From positions 62,001-126,000 of the forward strand of contig JAGWQH010000097.1 of NCBI GenBank assembly GCA_028870115.1: a stretch of 64,000 nucleotides of DNA, read 5' to 3'. Under the pieces are notes generated by a model. That model ran no database searches, was not told the DNA's origin, and was given only the letters and a program-made list of their open reading frames with translations. Position numbers and translations under genes: made by a program. Within the stretch, counting starts at the first letter, position 1. Every line of letters begins with the position of its first letter. Source of the DNA: Candidatus Methylomirabilota bacterium (GTDB lineage: Bacteria > Methylomirabilota > Methylomirabilia > Methylomirabilales > Methylomirabilaceae). Shown here one piece after another: positions 17,447-26,634 of the stretch.

Positions 17447-18205
17447 TTGAGCACGACAACCATCCCGACCACCTCAACAACATTCGGCTGCGCAAAACGT
17501 GGGGCACGTCATCGGCGCCGGCCTGCGCTCGTCGGCCTTGCAGTGATACTGCTGGGGCTGGTATCGATCACGTCCGAGGCAAACCCCGTTCCTAACACGG
17601 CTAGCATTCCCCTGCCTATCAGCGGGAAGATAGATCGGAAAGGAATCCCGGTCGGCTGGGATTTGGAACTCTACGAGAATCATCCTGAAATTAAGCTCCA
17701 ACCGTTCAAGAATGGCCGATTCGCTATCCAGCTCGCGAGCAATGAAAGCTCATTCGGACTGCACAAGGAGGTCGAGGTAGACCTGAAGGAGTTTCCGATA
17801 CTGACATGGTGGTGGAAAGTGGATCGCCTCCCTGAGGCAGGCGACGCCCGTGCAAAGGATACCAATGACCAGGCCGCTCAAGTCTACGTCATCTTTCCCC
17901 ATCCGCTGTTCAAAATGCGCAGCCCAACCCTCGGCTATTACTGGGACAGTAATGCCCCTGAAGGAACTGTCACCGACGGCTATTCACCCATCACCCCTAA
18001 CAAGAATATTGTCCTGCGGAGCGGAAAGCAAGAGTTGGGTAAATGGGTCCAGGAGCGTCGAAATGTTGCCGAGGATTACGTGCGGCTTTTTGGCAAGAAC
18101 TCACTCCCCAAGGTGGGGCGCGTCGCCATCTGGATCAACACCCAGCACACCAAGTCATCGGCCCAAGCGTCCTTCGCCGACCTTCAGTTCCAACGAGCCA
18201 ACTAG
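17447..18205 (+). CDS. DUF3047 exported protein
   Basis: 252 residues. An Arg-rich N-terminus and hydrophobic core (about 25-45) suggest export. The mature part has the DUF3047 pattern: LTWWWKVDRLPEAGD, then DQAAQVYVIFPHP, an LGYYWDS segment, WVQERRNVAEDYVRLFG and VAIWINTQHT near the end, a jelly-roll-like beta protein. The TTG start has GAGGAGG seven bases before it. No enzymatic role is known for the family. Stands alone on the plus strand. Confidence 0.8.
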   Translation: MSTTTIPTTSTTFGCAKRGARHRRRPALVGLAVILLGLVSITSEANPVPNTASIPLPISGKIDRKGIPVGWDLELYENHPEIKLQPFKNGRFAIQLASNESSFGLHKEVEVDLKEFPILTWWWKVDRLPEAGDARAKDTNDQAAQVYVIFPHPLFKMRSPTLGYYWDSNAPEGTVTDGYSPITPNKNIVLRSGKQELGKWVQERRNVAEDYVRLFGKNSLPKVGRVAIWINTQHTKSSAQASFADLQFQRAN

Positions 18206-18289
18206 GCAGTAACCCGTACTACTCCACCATACGTTACTATCTCGACCGCAAGCTTGCGCTGCCGGCGGTACTCACGTCCAAACAGTCCG

Positions 18290-18517
18290 TCAGACGCCAT
18301 CGGTAATGAGGAATGCGCTTCTTAGCCATTTCTCGAGCCTCCGATAGTGCGTCCGCTCCTTCGTGTCCACGCCCCGCGCTATGGCGGCAGTGCGGATGGC
18401 GCGAGTTCGCTCGCGCAGTACGTCCAGTAGGGCTAGTTTCTCGACTACCGGGCGCTGCGCCAGTGAGCGCCGCAAGGCGCATTTGCTTTCGAGAATACGT
18501 TGAAGGTCGAAGGTCAT
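18290..18517 (-). CDS. Hypothetical 75-residue protein at the edge of an accessory patch
   Basis: From the ATG at 18517 the peptide starts MTFDLQRILESKCALRRSLA and continues with PVVEKLALLDVLRERTRAI, a helical, charged pattern like small proteins that accompany nucleotidyltransferase or toxin genes. The frame is open further upstream but that part looks unlike protein. I do not recognise a family with certainty. The neighbouring stretch upstream (18604-18720, minus) has another short unexplained open frame ending in HVCVIGWRRIS, possibly a relic. Confidence 0.4.
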   Translation of the reverse strand: MTFDLQRILESKCALRRSLAQRPVVEKLALLDVLRERTRAIRTAAIARGVDTKERTHYRRLEKWLRSAFLITDGV

Positions 18518-18782
18518 GACGAACCCTGAACGCTGAGACCTGGGTAATGCTTCCGGCGAAGCCCTTTCCACCGGCAAGCCGCGGGTTGCCCCGCACATCC
18601 TCTTACGAAATCCGCCGCCAGCCGATGACACACACATGGATCAGTGACTTGCGGTAGGGCAAAAGGGTCTCGACTTGACGATCGATAACCGCCCTATCCT
18701 CGCGCCACTTGGTCAGTACGCACTTCGGGCGACGGCTACTGCAAAGCGCCTGACCAGCCGCTGGGTGACACACGAAAGATTA

Positions 18783-19487
18783 TTAGCGTTGCGCAGACTT
18801 GGCCGCAGCGACGAAGGCAGCAAGCAGCGCATCACGACTCTCAGGAGTGTCAGCCTGGACGGAGAATATCCAGGGACTGTCGGCTCTGCCCCACACCATG
18901 CCGTATCTAGGGAAACGCTCCATCGATTGCGCCTGCGCTATAAAGGTGTTTTGACGTACCCAGAAGAGGCTACCGTCCTGCCCAAATTCTGCAACTTCCT
19001 CGCTATGCCTCGCCATCATGGCAACGACATGCCCGGCTTTCCAGTTTATTGGGAAGAAATCGCCCTTCGTCAGATCAATCGCCTGTATATGTAAGAGGGG
19101 GAGGGCTCTTAGCCGGGCCATACGCCTATCTTCGCCGTAGCCGACGGTTGAACGTTCGGGAGCTATGCGATCAAGCTGGGCTGAACGCCCATGACCCGCA
19201 ACATTAGGAGGAAGTCGCTCGAACAGTGCGGTGACTTCGGTAAAGTTGTTGGGAAGTGTGAGGGCAGCCAATTCGAAGGGAGCTGGGGCTGTAGGAAATC
19301 CTTGGAGATCCGGGAGCGGTGCGGTTCGGGAGTCAGAGCCAGGGGCCGTTTGCTCCCCATGGGTCGACGAAGGAGTGCCAGTGAATTGCGGGACAACAGT
19401 GTCCACTGTCTGTGCGAATGCCATAGGCCGGTCGTGGCCTACGATATTCAGGATCAGAACAACTGCAACCAAGACCGTTAGTTTCAT
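18783..19487 (-). CDS. Exported protein of unknown function
   Basis: 234 residues from the ATG at 19487, with AAGAGG just before it. A signal peptide (KLTVLVAVVLILNIVG, cleavage likely after AFAQ) is followed by a Pro/Thr-rich region (about 30-75) and a compact C-terminal domain (about 95-234) with DLTKGDFFPINWKAGHVV and ERFPRYGMVWGRADSPW. The frame stays open upstream to 19553 but without a ribosome site. No family recognised and no conserved neighbour. Confidence 0.6.
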   Translation of the reverse strand: MKLTVLVAVVLILNIVGHDRPMAFAQTVDTVVPQFTGTPSSTHGEQTAPGSDSRTAPLPDLQGFPTAPAPFELAALTLPNNFTEVTALFERLPPNVAGHGRSAQLDRIAPERSTVGYGEDRRMARLRALPLLHIQAIDLTKGDFFPINWKAGHVVAMMARHSEEVAEFGQDGSLFWVRQNTFIAQAQSMERFPRYGMVWGRADSPWIFSVQADTPESRDALLAAFVAAAKSAQR

Positions 19488-19779
19488 ATGGCCTCTTCTT
19501 AATGTACTGCAAGTTTCGCTACAGTCACTCGTGACGAATTGTACCAGCCACACTAAAGTGTGCGGCTCCTGACAATCTTACGACCTGCACGGGGCGTGTC
19601 CAGGATAAGCCGAGCTATTTAATGAGCCGCCTTAGACGGCCGCAAACGTCGACAGCATATCTCCTGAGACCGTCGAGCTACCCAGGACTGAATTAGCCGA
19701 AATATCCAACACGTAGCTGAACGTGTCAAGAATTCTGCAGTCCCTGTCTACTCAACCGCGTCGCGGCAAGACTTCACGT

Positions 19780-20193
19780 TCATGGTCTCACCTCTTCAGG
19801 CAGTCGTGCGAGGATCGACTCGTATACTTCCCGAGCAACAGCAAGTGCAGCCCCTGCCTCTTCTCTGGAAGGATCATCCAGTTCCCCAGGGTATCGAAAC
19901 TTCCAAGCGTATTTCGTCAGCGGCACAGCCCTCTCGACCATGGGCCGCAATCCTGGATCGACGCTTAGGCATTGCTCACCGATTTCTTCCAAGAGGTGCG
20001 TCCTGCGAAAAGGGGTACTATGCCATGTCAAGAAACCCTTAAAACTCTTCTCCGCGACCTGCTGGGCATGGAAGACAATGTCAGCAAGAAAGGGGGGTTC
20101 CGCCGTGAACTCGTGAGCCGCAGCACCCATGTCCTGCGCAGCCTTCACAAACCGCGAACGAGTTTCTGCAACAAGCTCAGGGTCGCAAGGCAT
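19780..20193 (-). CDS. HEPN-domain protein, partner of MNT
   Basis: 137 residues from the ATG at 20193. The family core is FHAQQVAEKSFKGFL, followed by RRTHLLEEIGEQ and a C-terminal helix with KYAWKFRYPGE. HEPN proteins paired with minimal nucleotidyltransferases form toxin-antitoxin modules in which HEPN is an RNase or the substrate of AMP transfer. A basic-x-His element (FRRTHL) is present but the classical R-x4-6-H motif is not clearly met, so activity is uncertain. Its start overlaps the end of the MNT gene by 17 bases, so the two are coupled. Confidence 0.82.
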   Translation of the reverse strand: MPCDPELVAETRSRFVKAAQDMGAAAHEFTAEPPFLADIVFHAQQVAEKSFKGFLTWHSTPFRRTHLLEEIGEQCLSVDPGLRPMVERAVPLTKYAWKFRYPGELDDPSREEAGAALAVAREVYESILARLPEEVRP

Positions 20194-20527
20194 GGAGCAA
20201 CCTTCCCTCGCGAAGAACCGTGGCTGGAAGCGAACACACAACGTGCTTGCGCCGCTCAAAACGCGAATGGGTCCAGACGACGACATCGGCGCCGATCCCG
20301 GTTCCGCGCAGCGTCCGATAGGCCAAATCGCTGTCTCGCTGCTCCATTGGAGCATCATCGGAGACGACAACCAGCAGGTCGTAGTCGCTGTCTGGTCCTG
20401 CATCACCGCGGGCCATAGATCCGAAAAGGTAGATCCGCTCCGGCCGATAGGCCTGCACCAGCCGTCTCACGATCTCTGCCAGAGAAGGATCTTTGTTCAG
20501 GATGTCCGCTTGGCTGACTTGCTCCAT
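20177..20527 (-). CDS. Minimal nucleotidyltransferase (MNT) antitoxin-type protein
   Basis: 116 residues. The nucleotidyltransferase signature IYLFGSMARGDAGPDSDYD carries the Gly-Ser and two Asp residues that bind Mg-NTP, followed by a second acidic strand near ADVVVWTH. In characterised HEPN/MNT modules the MNT protein adds AMP units to HEPN and neutralises it. First gene of the pair, overlapping the HEPN gene by 17 bases. Lies in a patch of degraded toxin-antitoxin genes near the selenocysteine tRNA gene. Confidence 0.85.
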   Translation of the reverse strand: MEQVSQADILNKDPSLAEIVRRLVQAYRPERIYLFGSMARGDAGPDSDYDLLVVVSDDAPMEQRDSDLAYRTLRGTGIGADVVVWTHSRFERRKHVVCSLPATVLREGRLLHALRP

Positions 20528-20540
20528 CGCATTCCCTTTT

Positions 20541-20688
20541 TCAATAGAAGTTGGCCCCTGCTATCGCCTCTAGCTTGGCGCTCAGGATCGAGCCGGATGC
20601 TGATCGCCTGCTTGGGCCGCCTGACGAAGCGGATCGTGCCCTCACGGATGTCTCCGATATGTTCTGCCGGGGGCTGTGAGCGTCCCAA
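20541..20688 (-). pseudogene. CopG/BrnA-like antitoxin relic
   Basis: In one frame the sequence reads IREGTIRFVRRPKQAISIRL then Asp-Pro, typical of short CopG-like antitoxins. Right after this the frame that continues sensibly is the next one (ILSAKLEAIAGANF, then stop), so a small insertion or deletion seems to have broken it. Lies between hicA and the MNT gene. Assignment rests on motif memory only. Confidence 0.3.
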
Positions 20689-20701
20689 TACGCCGCCGCC
20701 C

Positions 20702-20917
20702 TCAGAGGGTCTCCCACGCCTCAGGACTCAAGTGAGCCTGGCGCAGGATGGATCGTAGGGTGGGAACGGCAATGTCGCGGGAGTGGATCGGTACGGTGAC
20801 CTTTCAGTTATCCGGGTGGACATAACGGGCATGGCTCCCGGTCTGCCTGCGCAGTCGAAAGCCTGCTGCTTCCAGTTTGCGGATAACCTCCCTCGGCCGA
20901 AACGGCCTAAGCGGCAT
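20702..20917 (-). pseudogene. hicA: HicA mRNA interferase broken by an in-frame TGA
   Basis: From the ATG at 20917 the frame reads REVIRKLEAAGFRLRRQTGS, then HARYVHPDN, a TGA (20804-20806), then KVTVPIHSRDIAVPTLRSIL and RQAHLSPEAWETL before the real stop. This is a full HicA fold with the catalytic His in TGSH, interrupted at codon 38. Family members have Arg or Gly at that place (HPDGRRVTVP), so one base change from CGA or GGA explains the stop. The ATG overlaps the 3' end of hicB by 11 bases, as in working hicBA pairs. The toxin is presumably inactive. Confidence 0.75.
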
Positions 20918-21161
20918 GGGCGGGAAGCTTCACATGCACGTAAAACCCCTCCTCCCCCTCCTCGCCAGGCGGGATAGGCTCTCCCTCTTCCTGAAGGCAC
21001 TTCACGTGGAAGGCCACCATAGCCTTGATATTGGCCAGAGCTTCCGGCACGTCCGCTCCCTGGTCCGCAATGCCAAGGGCTGGGACTTCGGCCACCACAC
21101 TGCCAGTCTCCGAATCCCTCGTGATCACGACACGGTATTGCAGCATAGAGGATAGGCTCAT
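20907..21161 (-). CDS. hicB: HicB antitoxin
   Basis: 84 residues. The partial RNase-H-like fold of HicB is seen in LQYRVVITRDSETGSVVAEV, then PALGIADQGADVPEALANIK and a C-terminal strand GFYVHVKLPAH. It has no DNA-binding C-terminal domain, as in the short HicB group. Upstream of the inactivated hicA with an 11-base overlap. An orphan antitoxin that outlives its toxin would be stable; whether it has taken another role is unknown. Confidence 0.82.
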   Translation of the reverse strand: MSLSSMLQYRVVITRDSETGSVVAEVPALGIADQGADVPEALANIKAMVAFHVKCLQEEGEPIPPGEEGEEGFYVHVKLPAHAA

Positions 21162-21201
21162 ACTCGGTCCTCCGAATTACTCACCGATTCCAGAAGGGAG
21201 C

Positions 21202-21432
21202 TTACCAGCGCGGTGGGGGAGTGGCAGCCGCATTCTGCGATCCGTTCCACCACGCCCGCAGGTGGGCCTCCTCCTTGACGGCCAGCTTGCGCTTCCGGTA
21301 GAACGCCTTCGCCGGGAACTTGGCGGGATCGATCTTCTCCTGGTCGTCATGCCTGGAGAGGCGGGTCCAGCAAATCCACCAGGCACCCCCACGTTGAAAG
21401 AGCCCGCGATCTACGCCACACTTCCGACCCAT
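21202..21432 (-). pseudogene. N-terminal fragment of a phage-type integrase
   Basis: About 76 residues starting MGRKCGVDRGLFQRGGAWWI, with EKIDPAKFPAKAFYRKRKLA further on. This matches the arm-binding N-terminus seen at the start of many tyrosine recombinases. It has an intact ribosome site (GAGGAGAGC) and start, but ends with no core or catalytic domain. It lies about 1 kb from the selenocysteine tRNA gene, a known integration target. Family call from pattern memory only. Confidence 0.4.
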
Positions 21433-21604
21433 GCTCTCCTCATGGACCTACCGTCCCAATCGTCCATACTCCATCCGGCTGGAATCACACTGACTCCCTC
21501 TAGCTGCAGCAGTTCCTGGCAGCTCTGATCCAATTTATGATAGCCCAATACCGCGCGACTGATCCGGCACCCCATTTGGAGCCAGGTGGTGAGACGGAGG
21601 GAGA

Positions 21605-22348
21605 TTATCGCAATACCTGCCAGCCGCGCCCAATCATGCAGTTTTTGTAAATCTGCTGAAAGGTTGCTTCTTGATTTACAGCCCCGGCCCCCAAGCCACC
21701 GATGCCGCCGCCGAGCGCCCCGGCTGGTGCTAGTTGTCCCGGCTTTAGGCCCACCGCCAGACCCATAAGCGCACCGAAAGCTGCCCCCGCTGCGGCACCT
21801 TCCACACCAGTCGTGAGGGCCTGATTGCTGGCGGTGTTCGTCACGGCTAGGTCTCGGCATTGCGCAAGATCCCGTTCAAATCGCTCTTGGTCGGTGATGA
21901 GAGCCGGATCGACCAGTGGGGTGTAATGGCTCGGCGCGGGCATTGATGCTGGTCGTGGGAGGGTGTCTACTGCGGTCTGTGAGATGGGAATCCATTCTGG
22001 TTGTTTGCCGTCGCACAGCGAGCTTGGGAGCGGACCTCCCCACCATCCCGGATTGCGGCGCCCGCCATCTCGATCGCACTCTACGATATACCGGTAATGC
22101 GCTTCTGCAGCGTCGAGCGTGGGGAATCGCGTGGTCAACTCTAACTGCCGATCTTTAGTGATCACGAATTCTCCGGTATTTCCTTGTGCAATCCCATAGC
22201 GGCCACAGTCGCTTGTATTTCCCCCTCCAGTTCTTGCTGCTCCCGATTGACAATTCTGTGCGACTCCATGATTGAGCGTGGCGCAGCCTGTGAGCGCCAC
22301 AGCAACAAGCACTCCGAACTCCAGTGCTTTGGTGCACTGCATCTGCAT
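21605..22348 (-). CDS. Glycine-zipper lipoprotein
   Basis: 247 residues from the ATG at 22348. A lipoprotein signal ends in ALTGC, so the mature protein is lipid-anchored. The middle (about 60-150) has paired Cys and Trp residues (NPGWWGG, CDGKQPEWIP). The C-terminal third is a glycine zipper (GVEGAAAGAAFGALMG and ALGGGIGGLGAGAV) ending NCMIGRGWQVL, the usual close of this family of outer-membrane lipoproteins. Such proteins can insert into membranes or form oligomers; the role here is unknown. Lies between the integrase relic and the tRNA-Sec gene. Confidence 0.72.
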   Translation of the reverse strand: MQMQCTKALEFGVLVAVALTGCATLNHGVAQNCQSGAARTGGGNTSDCGRYGIAQGNTGEFVITKDRQLELTTRFPTLDAAEAHYRYIVECDRDGGRRNPGWWGGPLPSSLCDGKQPEWIPISQTAVDTLPRPASMPAPSHYTPLVDPALITDQERFERDLAQCRDLAVTNTASNQALTTGVEGAAAGAAFGALMGLAVGLKPGQLAPAGALGGGIGGLGAGAVNQEATFQQIYKNCMIGRGWQVLR

Positions 22349-22454
22349 GACTGTCCCTTTCTCGCCCAATTACCAATCAGGGCCGCTGCCGCTGTTGAAC
22401 CCAGACGATGCGGTGAATAAAGGCCACCTCTTTTACAATAACTTGCCGAAATAG

Positions 22455-22549
22455 TGGCGGAGGCGTGTGAGGGTCGAACTCACCAACCCGGTATTAGCGG
22501 GTACGCTGGTTTTGAAGACCAGGAGGGCCACCGGGCCCATTCCGCCTCC
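22455..22549 (-). tRNA. selC: Selenocysteine tRNA (TCA anticodon)
   Basis: 95 bases with encoded CCA. The acceptor strand GGAGGCG pairs with CGCCTCC, and the D-arm is the extended GGGCC-loop-GGCCC with a four-base loop. The anticodon loop is CTTCAAA with anticodon TCA, a long variable arm (ACCCG/CGGGT) follows, and the T-arm is GTGAG-TTCGACC-CTCAC. Length, D-arm and anticodon together are diagnostic. Implies that the genome has SelA, SelB and at least one selenoprotein; none was found in the window. Confidence 0.93.
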
Positions 22550-22809
22550 ATACGTGGCAGAATAGCGAATCGACTAAGATACTGTCCAGCTATTTCCGAT
22601 GACGCCTCACGGGGTCCATGACGCTCGAATGCGGGAAACCGGAGTTGCGTTGCGGCAATACCTGATCCGAAAGACGAAGAAGCCTGCGGCCTCCCATGAA
22701 GGAGCATGGTTGTCACTCCGGCTCGCGTTTGATAGGATCGTGCCATACGTCCTGCCCGATTCGACGGGAGGGCTAATTAGAAAGCCATCGATGCCCTAAG
22801 GAGGAGTGA

Positions 22810-23244
22810 ATGCCGATCAAACGGATTCTCGTTCCGACCGATTTCTCTGCGAGTTCCGAGTATGCGTGTCAGTACGCCCTGACCTTCGCGCATGAAGCTA
22901 GGGCCGAGGTCTATCTCCTGCATGCGATCTACAATCCGCTCCGGTTGCCGGGGTACGATTTTGGCGGGGTCATCGAGACTCTGGTCAAGCAGGCGCAGGA
23001 CGACTTGCAAAAGCAGGTCGAGCAGATCCGGGAGAAGCAGGTGATCGTCCATCCCATGGTACTGGTCGGTGTGGAATACGAGGAAATCGTCAAGTTCGCT
23101 CAAGAGCACCAGATTGATCTGATCATCATGGGGACCCATGGGCGGACCGGGCTCGCTCACGCTTTTCTAGGCAGCGTGGCCGAACGGGTGATCCGCATCG
23201 CCTCCTGTCCGGTCCTGATCGTAAGAATGCCTGCGCACAAGTAG
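22810..23244 (+). CDS. Universal stress protein (UspA family)
   Basis: 144 residues, one Usp domain. The N-terminus ILVPTDFSASSEYA and the ATP-binding loop MGTHGRTGLAHAFLGSVAE (G-x2-G-x9-G-S pattern) place it in the nucleotide-binding group. Works in the cytoplasm during starvation or stress; the exact role varies. AAGGAGGAG sits just before the ATG. Stands alone on the plus strand, convergent with the HIT/his block. Confidence 0.93.
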   Translation: MPIKRILVPTDFSASSEYACQYALTFAHEARAEVYLLHAIYNPLRLPGYDFGGVIETLVKQAQDDLQKQVEQIREKQVIVHPMVLVGVEYEEIVKFAQEHQIDLIIMGTHGRTGLAHAFLGSVAERVIRIASCPVLIVRMPAHK

Positions 23245-23382
23245 ACCGCAGCTTGAGCTATCCGAGATTGAAACCGGTCGACTCGGCGCCCCGTGATGGA
23301 CCAGAGAGGTACACGGAAGCCGGTAAACCGCGCGGTCCCTCTTAGAAATGGTCCGCCGGAGCTTGAGGGGACGGTTGTTCTC

Positions 23383-23727
23383 TTACGCCGGATGCCAACT
23401 GAGCGGCCGCCCACCCAGCAGGTGGAGGTGCAGGTGATATACTGCCTGCCCGCCCTCGTTGTTGCAATTGATCACCAAGCGGAAGCCCCGATCCGCGATC
23501 CCGATCTGCCTTGCGATCCGGTTCGCCACCAACAGGAGGTGCCCGAGCAACCGATCATCAGTCTGGGTCGCATCGAGGATGGTCGCGAGGTGTTGACGGG
23601 GAACAATCAGGATATGAATGGGGGCCTTCGGGTGAATGTCTTCGAAGGCGACAGACTGCTCGTCCTCATAGACAATCTTCCCCGGACATTCTCGGTTGGC
23701 GATCTTGCAAAAGAGACAGGTATCCAC
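23383..23727 (-). CDS. HIT-family nucleotide hydrolase (HinT-like)
   Basis: 114 residues. CLFCKI at the start gives half of the zinc site, and the histidine triad HLHLHLLGG is near the end with the preceding conserved VVI-type strand (VINCNNEGGQAVYH). HinT enzymes split AMP from lysine or other groups in phosphoramidates. It ends the his operon, nine bases after hisIE, a common placing with no known functional link to histidine synthesis. Confidence 0.93.
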   Translation of the reverse strand: MDTCLFCKIANRECPGKIVYEDEQSVAFEDIHPKAPIHILIVPRQHLATILDATQTDDRLLGHLLLVANRIARQIGIADRGFRLVINCNNEGGQAVYHLHLHLLGGRPLSWHPA

Positions 23728-23736
23728 GTCTCCGCC

Positions 23737-24432
23737 CTATCGATACTCCGCCTTGCTCTTTTTCCCGTAGCGCTTGCGCAGTTCCCGAGCCACCTCTGAC
23801 GGCGCGATCCCGTGGTAGCCAAGAAGGACAAGCGTGTGAAACCAGAGATCCGCCGCTTCATAGATAATCTCGTCCGGTCTCCCATCCTTGGAAGCCATGA
23901 CCAACTCGACCGCCTCTTCTCCCACCTTCTTAAGGATTTGATCCTGTCCCTTGCTGAACAGCCCAGAGACATACGAATCCGGCTTCGGTCTCGCCTGTCG
24001 ATCCTTGATAACTTCGAAGATCTGCTGGAGAATCGCAAGGCTTCCGCCATAGACCACCTCAGGATCGAACTGCTGCCGAGCCAGCTCCTCCGGCGACTCT
24101 GACGAGGGGTGCAAGCGACGGAAAAAACAGGACCGTCGACCGGTGTGGCAGGCCGCCACCACCTGCTCGGCCTTGATCAGCAGGGTATCCTCGTCGCAGT
24201 CGAAATAGATCTCGCGCACACGCTGGATGTGGCCCGACTCCTCCCCCTTTTGCCAGATGCGCTGCCTCGATCGGCTGTAAAAATGGGTAAGACCGGTCTC
24301 GATTGTCAGCCGCAGCGACTCTTTATTCATGTAGGCAAGGGTCAGGACCTGGCCGCTCTCCGCGTCCTGGACAATGGCCGGGATCAACCCCGATTCACCA
24401 AATCGAATTTGCGTAAGGTCGAATCCTTCCAT
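23737..24432 (-). CDS. hisIE: Phosphoribosyl-AMP cyclohydrolase / phosphoribosyl-ATP pyrophosphatase
   Basis: 231 residues, a two-domain enzyme for steps two and three of histidine synthesis. HisI part (about 1-115): [30 protein letters not shown] and Zn site [11 protein letters not shown] with DCDEDTLL. HisE part (about 130-225): [20 protein letters not shown] and [18 protein letters not shown]. Six bases downstream of hisF. Confidence 0.95.
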   Translation of the reverse strand: MEGFDLTQIRFGESGLIPAIVQDAESGQVLTLAYMNKESLRLTIETGLTHFYSRSRQRIWQKGEESGHIQRVREIYFDCDEDTLLIKAEQVVAACHTGRRSCFFRRLHPSSESPEELARQQFDPEVVYGGSLAILQQIFEVIKDRQARPKPDSYVSGLFSKGQDQILKKVGEEAVELVMASKDGRPDEIIYEAADLWFHTLVLLGYHGIAPSEVARELRKRYGKKSKAEYR

Positions 24433-24438
24433 AGCCTC

Positions 24439-25269
24439 TTACTCCCGCACCGAGACGCCGCGGCCGCGCAAGTACACCTTCACATCCTGAATGGCGTATT
24501 CACGGAAATGAAAGATGGAGGCAGCCAGCACGGCGTCGGCCCCCCCGACCACCAATGCCTCATACAGGTGATCCAGTGTGCCCGCTCCACCCGACGCGAT
24601 GACCGGAATCGTCACAGCATCTGCCACTGCGCGAGTGAGAGACAAATCGTAGCCATCCTTCGTCCCATCCCTGTCCATGCTGGTCAGCAGGATCTCCCCT
24701 GCCCCCAGCGCCTCTCCTTGCTTCGCCCACCCGACAGCATCCAGTCCGGTCGGTGTCCGTCCGCCATGGATATACACCTGCCAGCGAAGTTCCTGGTTCC
24801 GGCTTCCAGATTCTACACTTGGAACTTGGGACGTGGAACTGGGCGCCTGGAGCCTTGAACCGCCGTTGACCCGTTTCGCGTCGATGGCGAGCACAATGCA
24901 CTGACTCCCGAACCGCATGGCAGCCTCAGTAAGCAACTCCGGGCGCTCGACCGCCGCCGTGTTGAGCGAGACCTTGTCGGCGCCCGCGAGAAGCAGCGCC
25001 CGGATATCGTCCACCGTTCGGACCCCGCCACCGACCGTGAGGGGGGTAAAGGTCATGTCGGCCGTCCGACGGACTACATCAACTAAAATATCCCGTCGCT
25101 CATAGGAGGCGGTGATATCCAGGAAGACCAGTTCGTCGGCCCCTTGCTGGTCATACAGCGCCGCCACCTCGGCCGGGTCGCCCGCGTCCCGGAGGTCCAC
25201 AAACCGCGTCCCTTTCACGACACGCCCGTCTTTCACATCCAGACATGGGATGATCCGCTTTGCCAGCAT
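24439..25269 (-). CDS. hisF: Imidazole glycerol phosphate synthase, cyclase subunit, with repeat-derived insert
   Basis: 276 residues, about 20 more than usual. The TIM barrel begins [20 protein letters not shown] with the catalytic Asp in CLDV and, later, [20 protein letters not shown]. Between [11 protein letters not shown] and [14 protein letters not shown] there is an insert of about 22 residues ([20 protein letters not shown]) not found in the family. Its DNA (24787-24860) consists of heptamer units in inverted arrangement. The insert falls in a loop of the barrel, so the enzyme can still fold. Works with HisH. Confidence 0.95.
   Translation of the reverse strand: MLAKRIIPCLDVKDGRVVKGTRFVDLRDAGDPAEVAALYDQQGADELVFLDITASYERRDILVDVVRRTADMTFTPLTVGGGVRTVDDIRALLLAGADKVSLNTAAVERPELLTEAAMRFGSQCIVLAIDAKRVNGGSRLQAPSSTSQVPSVESGSRNQELRWQVYIHGGRTPTGLDAVGWAKQGEALGAGEILLTSMDRDGTKDGYDLSLTRAVADAVTIPVIASGGAGTLDHLYEALVVGGADAVLAASIFHFREYAIQDVKVYLRGRGVSVRE
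24787..24860. repeat. Heptamer inverted-repeat element inside hisF
   Basis: One arm on the plus strand reads AAGTTCC TGGTTCC GGCTTCC, the other TTGGAAC TTGGGAC GTGGAAC and CTGGAGC CTTGAAC. The arms are complementary in type, giving a hairpin made of degenerate 7-base units. Translated in frame as the extra loop of HisF. Confidence 0.65.
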
Positions 25270-25272
25270 GAT

Positions 25273-25995
25273 TTATCTCGCCGCCGCAATCGCGTCCTTC
25301 AATGAGAATCTGCCCTCGTAGAGCGCCTTTCCAACCAGCGCCCCGATGACGATCGTGGGCTCAAGCTTGGCGAGTCTCCTGACATCGTCAAGTGTTGCAA
25401 TCCCTCCGGACGCGATGATCGGGTGGCGGGCCGCCTGAGCCATTTGTTGCAGAGCGCCTAGATTGGGCCCTGTGAGCATCCCGTCTCGCTCGATATCGGT
25501 ATAGATAATCGCCGCCAGCGGAAGATCGGCGGCTCGTATCGCCAGGTCGGCTGCGAGCAGCTCAGTGGCTTCCGCCCAACCCCGCACCGCGACCTTGCCA
25601 TTTTTCGCATCGATTCCAAGAAGAATCCGACCCGAATAGCGACAGGCCGCCTCCCTTAAGAACCCCTCATCCTGGATGGCAGCCGTCCCAAGAACAGCCC
25701 GTTCGACGCCGGAGGCGAATGCCTGCTCCAAGGCAGCCAAACTCCGTAATCCGCCCCCAAGCTGCAGAGGAATCTTGATCGACCGGGCTACTTGAGCAAC
25801 AACGGAAAGTTGCTGCGGTTTCCCGGAAAAGGCGCCGTCAAGATCGACTAGGTGCAGGATCGACGCCCCCTCATCCTCCCACCTCTCGGCCATGGCGATC
25901 GGATCGGCGGAATAGGCGGTTTGGCGCAAAGGATCGCCTTGCGACAACCGAACGACTTGGCCCCCTTTCAGGTCGATCGCGGGAATGATCAGCAT
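25273..25995 (-). CDS. hisA: ProFAR isomerase (HisA)
   Basis: 240 residues, normal size. TIM barrel with the catalytic Asp in [16 protein letters not shown] and the second Asp in [18 protein letters not shown]. Carries out the Amadori rearrangement in step four of histidine synthesis. Shares its border with hisH (no gap) and precedes hisF by three bases. Confidence 0.96.
   Translation of the reverse strand: MLIIPAIDLKGGQVVRLSQGDPLRQTAYSADPIAMAERWEDEGASILHLVDLDGAFSGKPQQLSVVAQVARSIKIPLQLGGGLRSLAALEQAFASGVERAVLGTAAIQDEGFLREAACRYSGRILLGIDAKNGKVAVRGWAEATELLAADLAIRAADLPLAAIIYTDIERDGMLTGPNLGALQQMAQAARHPIIASGGIATLDDVRRLAKLEPTIVIGALVGKALYEGRFSLKDAIAAAR

Positions 25996-26630
<635 letters not shown>

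Positions 26631-26634
<4 letters not shown>

Noticed and set aside
20804-20806. TGA in hicA read as selenocysteine, given the nearby tRNA-Sec
   Set aside because: The position is not catalytic and is Arg or Gly in relatives, and no SECIS-like hairpin was seen right after it. A nonsense change is simpler.
22455-22480. attL/attR direct repeat at the 3' end of tRNA-Sec
   Set aside because: No second copy of the tRNA 3' end was found by eye in the window, so an island border cannot be claimed.
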